Part shown: piece by piece, positions 1 to 6,289 of the stretch
How the letters are laid out: each line of letters begins with the position of its first letter
Position numbering within the stretch: position 1 is the first letter of the stretch
NCBI GenBank assembly: GCA_900551225.1
Contig: URUZ01000164.1
Location: forward strand, 1 to 10,986
Direction: 5' to 3'
DNA from: an uncultured Clostridium sp.
GTDB taxonomy: Bacteria > Bacillota > Clostridia > Lachnospirales > Lachnospiraceae
DNA length: 10,986 nt
Notes under the pieces: model-generated
Databases searched by the model: none
Seen by the model: only the letters and a program-made list of their open reading frames with translations
Told to the model about the DNA's origin: nothing
Translations under genes and position numbers: made by a program

Positions 1-55
1 CATCCATGTACGGCTCTGATATACTTATCACGAAGCCAAACATTTTAACGATGTC

Positions 56-69
56 TAAACATTTGTTCA
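56..69. promoter_or_regulatory. candidate operator upstream of the LsrR-like gene
   Basis: The 14 bases TAAACATTTGTTCA form a near-perfect palindrome (TAAACA / TGTTCA around a TT centre, one mismatch). It lies about 55 bases before the regulator start, in an AT-rich 124-base leader that holds no gene. SorC/DeoR-type regulators often bind such pseudo-palindromes and regulate themselves, so an autoregulatory site is plausible. I could not place a convincing -35/-10 pair in the leader. The operator role is inference from position and symmetry only. Confidence 0.35.
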
Positions 70-124
70 ACATCTGTTTTATTGTTTCACTTAATATCAA
101 ACCTCTGGAGGTGTGTATAGCCGT

Positions 125-1033
125 ATGGATTACGAAGATTCCTTAATTGTTAAAACAGCCTGGTATTATTATATAGAAAACATGACCCAGCAGAAGATTT
201 CCGAGAAGCTGGGCATATCCCGCATGAAGGTCATCAAATTATTGGAGAAGGCCAAGCAGACAGGGGTGATACAATTTAAAATTTCACCTGAGCGGAGCCA
301 GCAGCTGGTGCTTGAGCAGACGCTGACCACCCAGTGGAATTTGAAAGATATTTTTGTGGTCCCCACACCTCCCAGCGGCTCCAATTTAAACGAAACCATC
401 GCGCAGGCAGCTGCCATGTACATTGGCGACAGACTGACCGAAAACATGTTCATCAATATGGGCTACGGAGACACCCCCAGCAGAGTGTTAAACCATCTGG
501 CTACCATTGCGGAATCCCCGATTTCCGTGGTATCCCTGACAGGAGGTGTCAGCTATTACCTGCCCAATATCCGTTCCAACATATTCAATGCCAAGCTCTA
601 CCTCTATCCCGCCCCCCTTCTCGTCTCCTCCAAGGAGATGTGTAAAGCCATGCGCAATGAACCGCCCATAGCGGAGATTGCAAGAATGGTCCGCATGGCA
701 ACCATGACAGTTGTGGGCATCGGAGCCATGAATGACGATGCCACCATCTTATCCAACGGTATTTTAAATCAGAATGATTTCCTCTATCTTTCCATGCAGG
801 GGGCCGTAGGTGATGTCCTCACCCACTTTATGGATAAAGACGGAAAACCGATTCACAGCGAGATAGAAGAGCGGCTTTTCAGCACACCGCTGGAAACGCT
901 AAAGAGTTTAAATAATGTAATCGGCATTTCAGGCGGCCCCCAGAAGGTGGAGGCAATCCGGGCAGTTCTAAAGGGCGGATATCTGGATGTACTGATCACA
1001 GATGAAGAAACGGCAAAGAAGTTGATTGATTAG
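125..1033 (+). CDS. lsrR: SorC/DeoR-family sugar-binding transcriptional regulator, LsrR-like
   Basis: A 302-residue cytoplasmic DNA-binding regulator. Residues 20-48 form a helix-turn-helix (MTQQKISEKLGISRMKVIKL), typical of the SorC family. The rest is the phosphosugar-binding domain, with the family-typical stretches GIGAMNDDATIL (about 198-209), GAVGD (226-230) and a C-terminal GGPQKVEAIRAVLKGG. The length fits LsrR/DeoR proteins (about 310-320). I chose ATG 125 over GTG 113 because GGAGG at 107-111 is only one base from the GTG; the 13-base spacing to the ATG is long but workable. It is followed 26 bases later by an AI-2 kinase homologue, the pairing that supports the LsrR name: in enterics LsrR is released from DNA by phospho-AI-2. 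The family call is firm. The exact effector is inferred from context and could be another phosphorylated sugar. Confidence 0.8.
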   Translation: MDYEDSLIVKTAWYYYIENMTQQKISEKLGISRMKVIKLLEKAKQTGVIQFKISPERSQQLVLEQTLTTQWNLKDIFVVPTPPSGSNLNETIAQAAAMYIGDRLTENMFINMGYGDTPSRVLNHLATIAESPISVVSLTGGVSYYLPNIRSNIFNAKLYLYPAPLLVSSKEMCKAMRNEPPIAEIARMVRMATMTVVGIGAMNDDATILSNGILNQNDFLYLSMQGAVGDVLTHFMDKDGKPIHSEIEERLFSTPLETLKSLNNVIGISGGPQKVEAIRAVLKGGYLDVLITDEETAKKLID

Positions 1034-1059
1034 AGTTTAGGAGAGAAGGAGGATTGTAT

Positions 1060-2625
1060 ATGTCAAAGAATTATATTCTTGCTGTAGATGCCGGGACAGG
1101 AAGCGTCCGGGCTGTCCTGTTCGACCTGTCGGGCAGCCAGGTTGCATGTAAGCAGCAGGAATGGGAGCATAAAGAAGATCCCAGATACCCGGGCAGCATG
1201 GATTTTGATTGGGAGTACAACTGGAAGCTGACCTGTGAATGTGTGAAAGGCGTACTGGCCCAGTCCGGCATTTCCCCAGATGAAATCGCGGCCATTTCCA
1301 CTACCTGCATGAGGGAGGGGATCGTACTCTACGACAGGGACCAAAAGGAAATCTGGGCCTGCGCCAATGTAGATGCAAGAAGCACAGACGAAGTAAGCCA
1401 GCTGATGGAGGCATATCCGGGGCTTGAAAAAGAATTATACCTGGAATCCGGGCAGACCTATGCCCTGGATGCGCTTCCCCGCCTGTTATGGGTTAAGAAT
1501 AAAATGCCTGAGGTCTACAGGAATATTGCATACGTGGGTATGTTCAATGACTGGCTGATCCATAAGATGACCGGCGTTCTGGCCGTGGAACCGAGCAATG
1601 GTTCCACCACGGGACTGTTCAGCCTCAAAAAGAGGGCGTGGGATGCATCCATTGCCAGCCGCTGCGGCCTGCGGACCGATATCTTCCCCGAAGTGCGCGA
1701 ATGCGGCTCCAAAGCCGGAACCGTCACCGCACAGTGCGGGGAGCAGACCGGCCTGGCCCAGGGAACGCCTGTGATTGTGGGAGGCGGCGACGCACAGCTT
1801 GGCTGCATCGGCGTGGGCGCCGTGAGGCCAAACCAGGCGGCTGTTTTTGGAGGAAGCTTCTGGCAGTATGAGTACAATACAGCCGACGGCAGAACAGACG
1901 ATGGCTGCCGCGTCCGGGTCAACTGCCACGCAGTGCCGGGCGTATGGCAGTACGAAGCCCTGGCCTTTAAACCAGGTCTTGTGATGCGCTGGTTCCGGGA
2001 CGGATTCTGCCAGGCTGAAAAGGAAATCGCACGGCTGAAGGGGACGGACCCATATGATGTGATGAATCAGTATGCCAAGGACATACCGGCTGGTTCTTAC
2101 GGCATGATGTGCACATTCTCAGACGTAATGAACTTCATCCACTGGAAACACGCCTCCCCAACCTTCACCAATTTTGAACTGGACCCCGTGCGTTATTCAA
2201 AATATACGTTCTACCGGGCAATCCTCGAAAATACGGCGCTGGTAACAAAAGGGCATCTGGATCTGGTGCACGAGGCCACCGGTAACCAGCCCGAGGAGAT
2301 CATCTTTGCCGGCGGCGCCTCCAAGAGTGCGCTGTGGTGCCAGATTTTATCCGATGTGCTGGGCCTGCCCGTAAAGGTTCCGGTCATCAAGGAGGCAACC
2401 GCTTTGGGCGCCGCCATTCTGGCAGGCTATGGGGTCGGGATTTATGAAGATATATCAGAAGCGGCAGAAAAGCTGGTGAAGTGGGATACTACATATGTCC
2501 CCAATGCGGCCAACCATCAGCTCTACAGTGACATGTACCACCAATGGCGCAAAGTTTACAAAGCTCAGCTGGATCTGTGCGACCAGGATTTGACTCAGAG
2601 CATGTGGGCTGCCCCAGGATTATAA
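1060..2625 (+). CDS. lsrK: autoinducer-2 kinase, FGGY family (LsrK)
   Basis: A 521-residue FGGY carbohydrate kinase, close in length to E. coli LsrK (about 530), which phosphorylates the open form of AI-2 (DPD) with ATP in the cytoplasm. The N-terminal nucleotide-binding motif is DAGTGSVRAVLFD (10-22). LsrK-like segments follow: PGSMDFD (44-50), CMREGIVLY (83-91), WACANVDAR (99-107), GGGDAQLGC (241-249, with D244 the expected catalytic Asp), FAGGASKSALW (416-426) and KEATALGAAI (444-453). The C-terminal end, MWAAPGL, also resembles the enteric protein. ATG 1060 is preceded by AGGAGG at 1047-1052 with 7-base spacing, so it is preferred to an in-frame TTG six bases earlier. The gene lies between the LsrR-like regulator and a cupin gene on the same strand. 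No AI-2 transporter, LsrF or LsrG is in the window. A different ketose substrate is possible, but the LsrK resemblance is extensive. Confidence 0.85.
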   Translation: MSKNYILAVDAGTGSVRAVLFDLSGSQVACKQQEWEHKEDPRYPGSMDFDWEYNWKLTCECVKGVLAQSGISPDEIAAISTTCMREGIVLYDRDQKEIWACANVDARSTDEVSQLMEAYPGLEKELYLESGQTYALDALPRLLWVKNKMPEVYRNIAYVGMFNDWLIHKMTGVLAVEPSNGSTTGLFSLKKRAWDASIASRCGLRTDIFPEVRECGSKAGTVTAQCGEQTGLAQGTPVIVGGGDAQLGCIGVGAVRPNQAAVFGGSFWQYEYNTADGRTDDGCRVRVNCHAVPGVWQYEALAFKPGLVMRWFRDGFCQAEKEIARLKGTDPYDVMNQYAKDIPAGSYGMMCTFSDVMNFIHWKHASPTFTNFELDPVRYSKYTFYRAILENTALVTKGHLDLVHEATGNQPEEIIFAGGASKSALWCQILSDVLGLPVKVPVIKEATALGAAILAGYGVGIYEDISEAAEKLVKWDTTYVPNAANHQLYSDMYHQWRKVYKAQLDLCDQDLTQSMWAAPGL

Positions 2626-2648
2626 AACAGCAGGAGGAATCATAGAAA

Positions 2649-2999
2649 ATGTTTATTGTAAATGAAGAAGAAAAAGAATACCGATTTGGGGACAGCGGCC
2701 CTAAGTATCTGATGAAGGGCCCAAGAATGAATTTTGCCATAGTCCAGTTCCAGCCAGGCCAGGATTTTAAAGCTCATTACCACAATATCATGGAGGAGGA
2801 CTTCTTTATCCTTGAAGGTGAAATCAACATCGTGGTGGACGGAACGGTGCACCACTTAAAGCAGGGCGAACTGATCCACATTGAGCCCCTGGAAGTACAC
2901 TATTGCTTCAATCCATACCAGCAAACCGTGAAAATGATATCCACCCTGGCCCCGTTCCAGGAATCGGATAAGGTGGAAATCGAAGATTATACATATTAA
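2649..2999 (+). CDS. small single-domain cupin protein in the lsr-like operon
   Basis: A 116-residue protein made of one cupin beta-barrel. Cupin motif 1 is complete: G37, H43-Y-H45, E49/E50 and G57. Motif 2 is represented by H84 and N88, spaced H-x3-N. The two motif-1 histidines, a motif-1 glutamate and H84 form the usual metal site, so a metal-dependent enzyme or a small-molecule binder is possible. It starts 23 bases after lsrK, with AGGAGG at 2632-2637, and is followed directly by a hairpin, so it is very likely the last gene of the lsr-like operon. Phospho-AI-2 is isomerised by LsrG in enterics; whether this cupin handles the same product is only an inference from position. Cupins cover many activities (isomerases, dioxygenases, sugar binding), and no catalytic class can be read from the sequence. 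Confidence 0.75.
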   Translation: MFIVNEEEKEYRFGDSGPKYLMKGPRMNFAIVQFQPGQDFKAHYHNIMEEDFFILEGEINIVVDGTVHHLKQGELIHIEPLEVHYCFNPYQQTVKMISTLAPFQESDKVEIEDYTY

Positions 3000-3006
3000 C
3001 AGCAAT

Positions 3007-3037
3007 CAAGGGCGCCCCGGCTATTGGGGCGCCCTTG
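3007..3037. terminator. probable bidirectional terminator between convergent genes
   Basis: A perfect 12-base-pair GC-rich stem (CAAGGGCGCCCC / GGGGCGCCCTTG) with a 7-base loop. It lies 7 bases after the cupin stop and 22 bases from the stop of the convergent ABC ATPase gene. The position suits termination from both sides. The T-tract is weak on both strands, so it may act partly as an RNA 3'-end stabiliser. Confidence 0.75.
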
Positions 3038-3059
3038 GCATATATGCTTATTTACAGAT

Positions 3060-3836
3060 CTACGCTCCCTGAAGCATCGCCCCATATCTCCCCAGGAAGC
3101 TCTGGGTCCTCTCATTATCCGATGCGAACACCTGCTGGGGCGTCCCTTCCTCCACAATGACGCCTCCTGCCATGAAGATCACCCTGTGGGATATGTCCCT
3201 GGCAAATGCCATCTCATGGGTCACAATCACCATGGCGATATCCAGGTCCGCCAGGGACCGGATCACCTTCAGTACCTCCCCGGTCAGTTCAGGGTCCAGG
3301 GCTGAAGTCGGTTCGTCGAAAAACAAGATCTTGGGCTTTAGGGCCAGGGCCCTGGCAATGGCCACGCGCTGGCACTGGCCGCCGGACAGCTGGCAGGGAT
3401 AGGCGTGTTCCTTGTCCTCCAGGCCCATTTTCGCAAGCAGCTCCCTGGCCTCCCGGTACACAGTCTCTTTGTCCCGCTTCTGCACATGGATAGGCGCATC
3501 CGTAATGTTCTTCATCACATCAAAATGAGGAAACAGGTTGAAATTCTGGAACACCAGACCGTACTGGCTCTGGATCTCCTTTAACTCCTTCTTCCCGGCG
3601 TACACAGCACGGCCGTCCGATCCGGACCACGCCGCCTTTTTCCCCAGATATACCACCTCGCCGCTGTCCATGGTCTCCAGCATGGTGGCGCAGCGCAGAA
3701 GGGTGGACTTGCCGGAGCCGGAAGGGCCGATGATGGATACAATCTCGCCTTCTCCAACAGTCATTGAGATATCCTTGATTACATTCAGCCCGTCAAAGGA
3801 CTTTTCCACATGTTTTATTTCCAAAAGGTTCATCAT
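3060..3836 (-). CDS. polar amino acid ABC transporter ATP-binding protein (GlnQ/HisP type)
   Basis: A 258-residue ABC ATPase that powers the importer encoded just upstream. With M1 at 3836 the landmarks are: Walker A GPSGSGKST (37-45), Q-loop Q97 in LVFQNFNLFPH, signature LSGGQ (150-154) followed by CQRVAIARAL, Walker B ILFFDEP (170-176), D-loop SALDPE and switch histidine H207 in VTHEM. The FQNFNLFPH and SALDPE context is characteristic of the polar amino acid uptake family. A segment rich in Lys/Gly/Ser (about 66-84) sits between the Walker A region and the Q-loop; some family members carry insertions here. ATG 3836 has GGAAGGGAG at 3846-3854 with 9-base spacing; an in-frame GTG at 3842 is too close to that site. 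It starts 17 bases after the permease stop and is the last gene of the transport operon. Confidence 0.92.
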   Translation of the reverse strand: MMNLLEIKHVEKSFDGLNVIKDISMTVGEGEIVSIIGPSGSGKSTLLRCATMLETMDSGEVVYLGKKAAWSGSDGRAVYAGKKELKEIQSQYGLVFQNFNLFPHFDVMKNITDAPIHVQKRDKETVYREARELLAKMGLEDKEHAYPCQLSGGQCQRVAIARALALKPKILFFDEPTSALDPELTGEVLKVIRSLADLDIAMVIVTHEMAFARDISHRVIFMAGGVIVEEGTPQQVFASDNERTQSFLGRYGAMLQGA

Positions 3837-3853
3837 CCACACACACTCCCTTC

Positions 3854-4513
3854 CTAATGGTAGTATTCCAGTTTTTTCTCCACCCGCTCCATGACCAGGG
3901 CCACCAGCAGATTGAATATGTAGTAAAACAGGCCCGCCGCTATAAAGGGAACCATGTTGGTCTGGGAGGCGGCCAGGGCTTTGGCGATGGAGAACATCTC
4001 CGCCACACTGAGTGTAAATGCCAGGGAGGTGTCCTTGACCAGGGTAATCACCTCATTGGTCACTGAGGGCAGTATCCGCTTGATCACCTGGGGCAGGATG
4101 ATTTTGAAAAATGTCTGCCCTTTGCTGTATCCCAGCAGCTTGGCAGCCTCATACTGGCCCACAGGCATGGATTGGATGCCGCTGCGGTAAATCTCCGCAA
4201 AATAGGCGGCGTAGTTCACCGCAAATCCAATCAGGGTAGCCCACAGCCTGTATCCGCTGCCGAATTTCAGCCCAAACAGGTAATATGGCCCAAAGTATAC
4301 CACCATCAGCTGCAGCATCAGCGGCGTTCCGCGCATCACAGATATGTACAGCTTTACAATGGTGCGGATCACCCCATTTTTAGACATCCGGCCAAATGCC
4401 ACCAGCAGCCCCAATGGCAGTGAGACAATCAGCGTCACCGCGAATATCTGCACACTGGTCATCATCCCCCCTGCCAGCTGCACAAGCATCTGTTGTACCG
4501 TCATTTTCCCCAT
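3854..4513 (-). CDS. polar amino acid ABC transporter permease (HisM/GlnP type)
   Basis: A 219-residue inner-membrane permease, the usual size for this family. Hydrophobic spans are visible near residues 18-41, 55-80, 91-109, about 150-178 and 186-208, consistent with five membrane helices. The cytoplasmic EAA coupling loop, GQYEAAKLLGYSKGQTFF followed by KIILPQ, lies at about 119-142 and contacts the ATPase. RGTPLMLQL near 61-69 is also typical of HisM-like proteins. ATG 4513 is chosen because AGGCAGGG at 4521-4528 is 7 bases upstream; a TTG at 4519 and a second ATG at 4504 are alternatives. Only one permease gene is present, so the channel is probably a homodimer. The gene is separated from the binding-protein gene by 88 bases that contain a hairpin. 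Confidence 0.92.
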   Translation of the reverse strand: MGKMTVQQMLVQLAGGMMTSVQIFAVTLIVSLPLGLLVAFGRMSKNGVIRTIVKLYISVMRGTPLMLQLMVVYFGPYYLFGLKFGSGYRLWATLIGFAVNYAAYFAEIYRSGIQSMPVGQYEAAKLLGYSKGQTFFKIILPQVIKRILPSVTNEVITLVKDTSLAFTLSVAEMFSIAKALAASQTNMVPFIAAGLFYYIFNLLVALVMERVEKKLEYYH

Positions 4514-4558
4514 AGTCAATCCCTGCCTTTATCCTTCTATTGCGTGTATAAAGCCGGC

Positions 4559-4593
4559 AAAAACCGCTGTCCGGTGAATCATGCAGCGGTTTT
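4559..4593 (-). terminator. intra-operon hairpin between binding protein and permease
   Basis: Read on the - strand, AAAACCGCTG (4593-4584) pairs with CAGCGGTTTT (4569-4560) around a 14-base loop, and the 3' arm ends in a run of five Ts. It lies 8 bases past the binding-protein stop and 45 bases before the permease start. Its form fits a leaky terminator or an RNA-stabilising stem that raises the binding protein over the membrane parts, as is common in such operons. The degree of read-through cannot be judged from sequence. Confidence 0.65.
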
Positions 4594-4601
4594 AATATTT
4601 A

Positions 4602-5501
4602 CTATTTGCCGATGGTGGTGATGTCCTCACCGAACCATTTCTCAGAAATCGTCTTCAGCGTGCCATCTGCCGCCATCTCTTCCAGCGTTTTCTGAACCTT
4701 GTCTCTTAAATCCGTGTTGCCCTTCTTAAAGCCCACTCCGTACTCCTCGGAGGAAAGGGTGTCATCCAGAATCACAAAATCAGCGTTCCTCTGCTGGATC
4801 TGGTATCCTGCCACAATCACGTCCATGGCAACCGCGTCCACAGAGCCCTGCTCTAAATCCATAAATGCAGAGTTGTAATCCGCTGTAGTCAGCATCTGCC
4901 CAAAGGTTGCAGTCAGATCCGGCGCCTCGTTCAGCGCGGCCAGGGCGGAGGAATCGGCCTGGCACTCCACAACCTTGCCTGCCAGATCCGCCTGGGAGGT
5001 AATTCCTGAATCCCCTGCTACCACAAATACCTGGGAGTTGGCCATGTATGCTTCTGTCCACTCATAATCTGTTTCGCGGCCTGTCATGGTAAAGCCGTTC
5101 CAGATACAGTCAATGTTGCCGGAGCTCAGCTCCATGTCCTTGGAATCCCAGGCAATGGGCTGGGCCTTGTATTCTAATCCCAGGCGCTTGGCAACTTCCT
5201 GTGCCAGCTCCAGGTCAAATCCAGTGTACTCTCCGTCATCCCCCATGAATCCCATGGGCGGGAAATCCTGGTCAAATCCAACGATCAGCGTGCCGCCGGC
5301 GCTCTCCGCCGCCTTGGCCTCCGCGCTGGTCTCTGCCTCTGCGGATGTCTCCGCCTTGGTTTCAGCCGCTGTCTCCGCTGCTTTAGTATCTGCCGCTGTT
5401 GTATCTGCCGCTGCTGTTGTGGCAGCTGCCGGCTGCCCGCAGCCCGCCAGTGTCAATGCCATCAATGCGGCCATAGCCGTACATAATACGCTCTTTTTCA
5501 T
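4602..5501 (-). CDS. amino acid ABC transporter substrate-binding lipoprotein (SBP family 3)
   Basis: A 299-residue extracellular solute-binding lipoprotein. Residues 1-20 are a signal peptide (MKKS, then a hydrophobic core) ending in the lipobox LAGC, with C21 as the lipid-anchored residue. Residues 22-69 are a low-complexity Ala/Thr/Glu/Asp/Lys/Ser linker, repetitive at DNA level too, typical of Lachnospiraceae lipoproteins. The ligand-binding fold starts at about 71 with LIVGFDQDFPPMGF and GEYTGFDLELA, then CIWNGFTMTGR, where R142 is the expected ligand carboxylate contact, QADSSA (181-186), D227 in AMDVIVAGY and a C-terminal KWFGED. These are hallmarks of the HisJ/GlnH family; the specific amino acid cannot be decided. 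AGGAGG at 5511-5516 is 9 bases before ATG 5501. It is the first gene of the transport operon and has its own promoter. Confidence 0.93.
   Translation of the reverse strand: MKKSVLCTAMAALMALTLAGCGQPAAATTAAADTTAADTKAAETAAETKAETSAEAETSAEAKAAESAGGTLIVGFDQDFPPMGFMGDDGEYTGFDLELAQEVAKRLGLEYKAQPIAWDSKDMELSSGNIDCIWNGFTMTGRETDYEWTEAYMANSQVFVVAGDSGITSQADLAGKVVECQADSSALAALNEAPDLTATFGQMLTTADYNSAFMDLEQGSVDAVAMDVIVAGYQIQQRNADFVILDDTLSSEEYGVGFKKGNTDLRDKVQKTLEEMAADGTLKTISEKWFGEDITTIGK
5386..5415. repeat. 15-bp tandem repeat in the lipoprotein linker
   Basis: Two copies of a 15-base unit (GTATCTGCCGCTGTT and GTATCTGCCGCTGCT, 14 of 15 identical) lie back to back. They encode the repeated Ala-Ala-Asp-Thr part of the binding protein's linker on the - strand. 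Units of 15 bases keep the frame, so the linker can lengthen or shorten by slippage without breaking the gene. Confidence 0.7.
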
Positions 5502-5557
5502 AATTAGTCTCCTCCTCGAATCTGATTCATAATACTTTATCCCGAAAACACTCTACC

Positions 5558-5586
5558 ATAGTAGCACACTAAAGCAAATATGTAAA
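5558..5586 (-). promoter_or_regulatory. sigma-A type promoter of the amino acid transporter operon
   Basis: On the - strand a -35 box TTTACA (5586-5581; 5 of 6 consensus) is separated by exactly 17 bases from a -10 box TACTAT (5563-5558; 4 of 6). It lies about 57 bases before the binding-protein ATG, directly behind the terminator of the upstream operon. Identified by eye from the hexamers and spacing. Confidence 0.6.
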
Positions 5587-5589
5587 GAG

Positions 5590-5614
5590 AAAAAACTGCT
5601 TAAAGCAGTTTTTT
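5590..5614 (-). terminator. intrinsic terminator overlapping the HAD phosphatase stop codon
   Basis: A perfect inverted repeat AAAAAACTGCT / AGCAGTTTTTT with a 3-base loop. On the - strand it gives an A-tract, a 5-bp GC-containing core and a T6 run, the classic form. The 5' arm encodes the last Lys-Lys-Leu-Leu codons of the phosphatase, and the stop TAA (5602-5600) lies in the loop and its edge. The transporter -35 box begins only 3 bases past the T-run, so this probably insulates the two operons. The symmetric A/T flanks could also work on the + strand, where no gene needs it. Confidence 0.75.
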
Positions 5615-6289
5615 CAGCTCTTCCAATTCTCTTATCTCATAATCCACCCGTATTCCATCCTGCCCTAAAAGTCCCCCCGGGTTGTACCAGCAGGTATCTG
5701 TTCCGGCTGCATTTCCGCCCCGGATATCGGACTGGAGGGAATCGCCCACCAGCAGCATGCGGGATGGGTCTGCGTTAGGAATCCGTGTGAAGCAGTAGTC
5801 GAAATACTCCTTCTGGGGCTTCTGGCTGCCGGCGTCCTCGGACACGAAGATGTCCTTTACATACTGGTCCAGGCCTGAGGCAGCCAGGCGCTTGTACTGG
5901 GTGGAGGAGGTGCCGTTGGTCACAATATACAGGTCGTACCGCTCCTTTAAATAGGCGCACAGCTCCAACGCCCCGTCTATGAGGATGGCGGAATGGTCCA
6001 GCAGGCTGCGGTAAAACAACTCCACCTCCAGGCCGTCCACAGTCCTGCCCAGCCGGCCGAAGAAGTTCACGAACCGGTCGCAGACCAGCTTCTCCTTGGT
6101 CACCTCTCCCCGCTCAAATGCATCCCAGGCGGCGTTGTTCACCTGATGATACTGTTCCAGCAGTTCAGGTGTCGGCTCAAAACCATAGGTTTTCAACACT
6201 GTGGTCATGCCCCAGGCCTCGGACTGTTTAAAATCCAGAAGGGTGCCGTCCACGTCCAGCAGGATGATATCGTATCTTCTGTCACTCAT
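5600..6289 (-). CDS. HAD-superfamily phosphatase, YjjG/YfnB-like (probable nucleotidase)
   Basis: A 229-residue haloacid dehalogenase-like hydrolase with an alpha-helical cap after motif I. Motif I is DVDGTLLDF (12-20), with nucleophile D12 and acid/base D14; motif II is T124 in VTNG; motif III is K157 in GSQKP; motif IV is GDSLQSD (182-188). Length and the TLLDF signature match the YjjG/YfnB group, whose E. coli member is a 5'-nucleotidase acting on pyrimidine nucleotides such as dUMP and dTMP. The frame is open further upstream, but the start is placed at ATG 6289 because it overlaps the pyrC stop as ATGA, a usual coupling arrangement, and because motif I then falls at the normal distance from the N-terminus. 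Co-transcription with pyrC supports a nucleotide role, but HAD substrates cannot be read from sequence. Confidence 0.85.
   Translation of the reverse strand: MSDRRYDIILLDVDGTLLDFKQSEAWGMTTVLKTYGFEPTPELLEQYHQVNNAAWDAFERGEVTKEKLVCDRFVNFFGRLGRTVDGLEVELFYRSLLDHSAILIDGALELCAYLKERYDLYIVTNGTSSTQYKRLAASGLDQYVKDIFVSEDAGSQKPQKEYFDYCFTRIPNADPSRMLLVGDSLQSDIRGGNAAGTDTCWYNPGGLLGQDGIRVDYEIRELEELKKLL

Noticed and set aside
113..124. GTG 113 as the start of the LsrR-like gene
   Set aside because: The only ribosome binding site, GGAGG at 107-111, is one base away, too close; ATG 125 is usable.
5086..5532. 148-residue open frame on the + strand, Ala/Ser/Val-rich
   Set aside because: It is the mirror of the low-complexity Ala/Thr/Glu linker and signal peptide of the lipoprotein on the other strand, which has lipobox, binding site and domain evidence.
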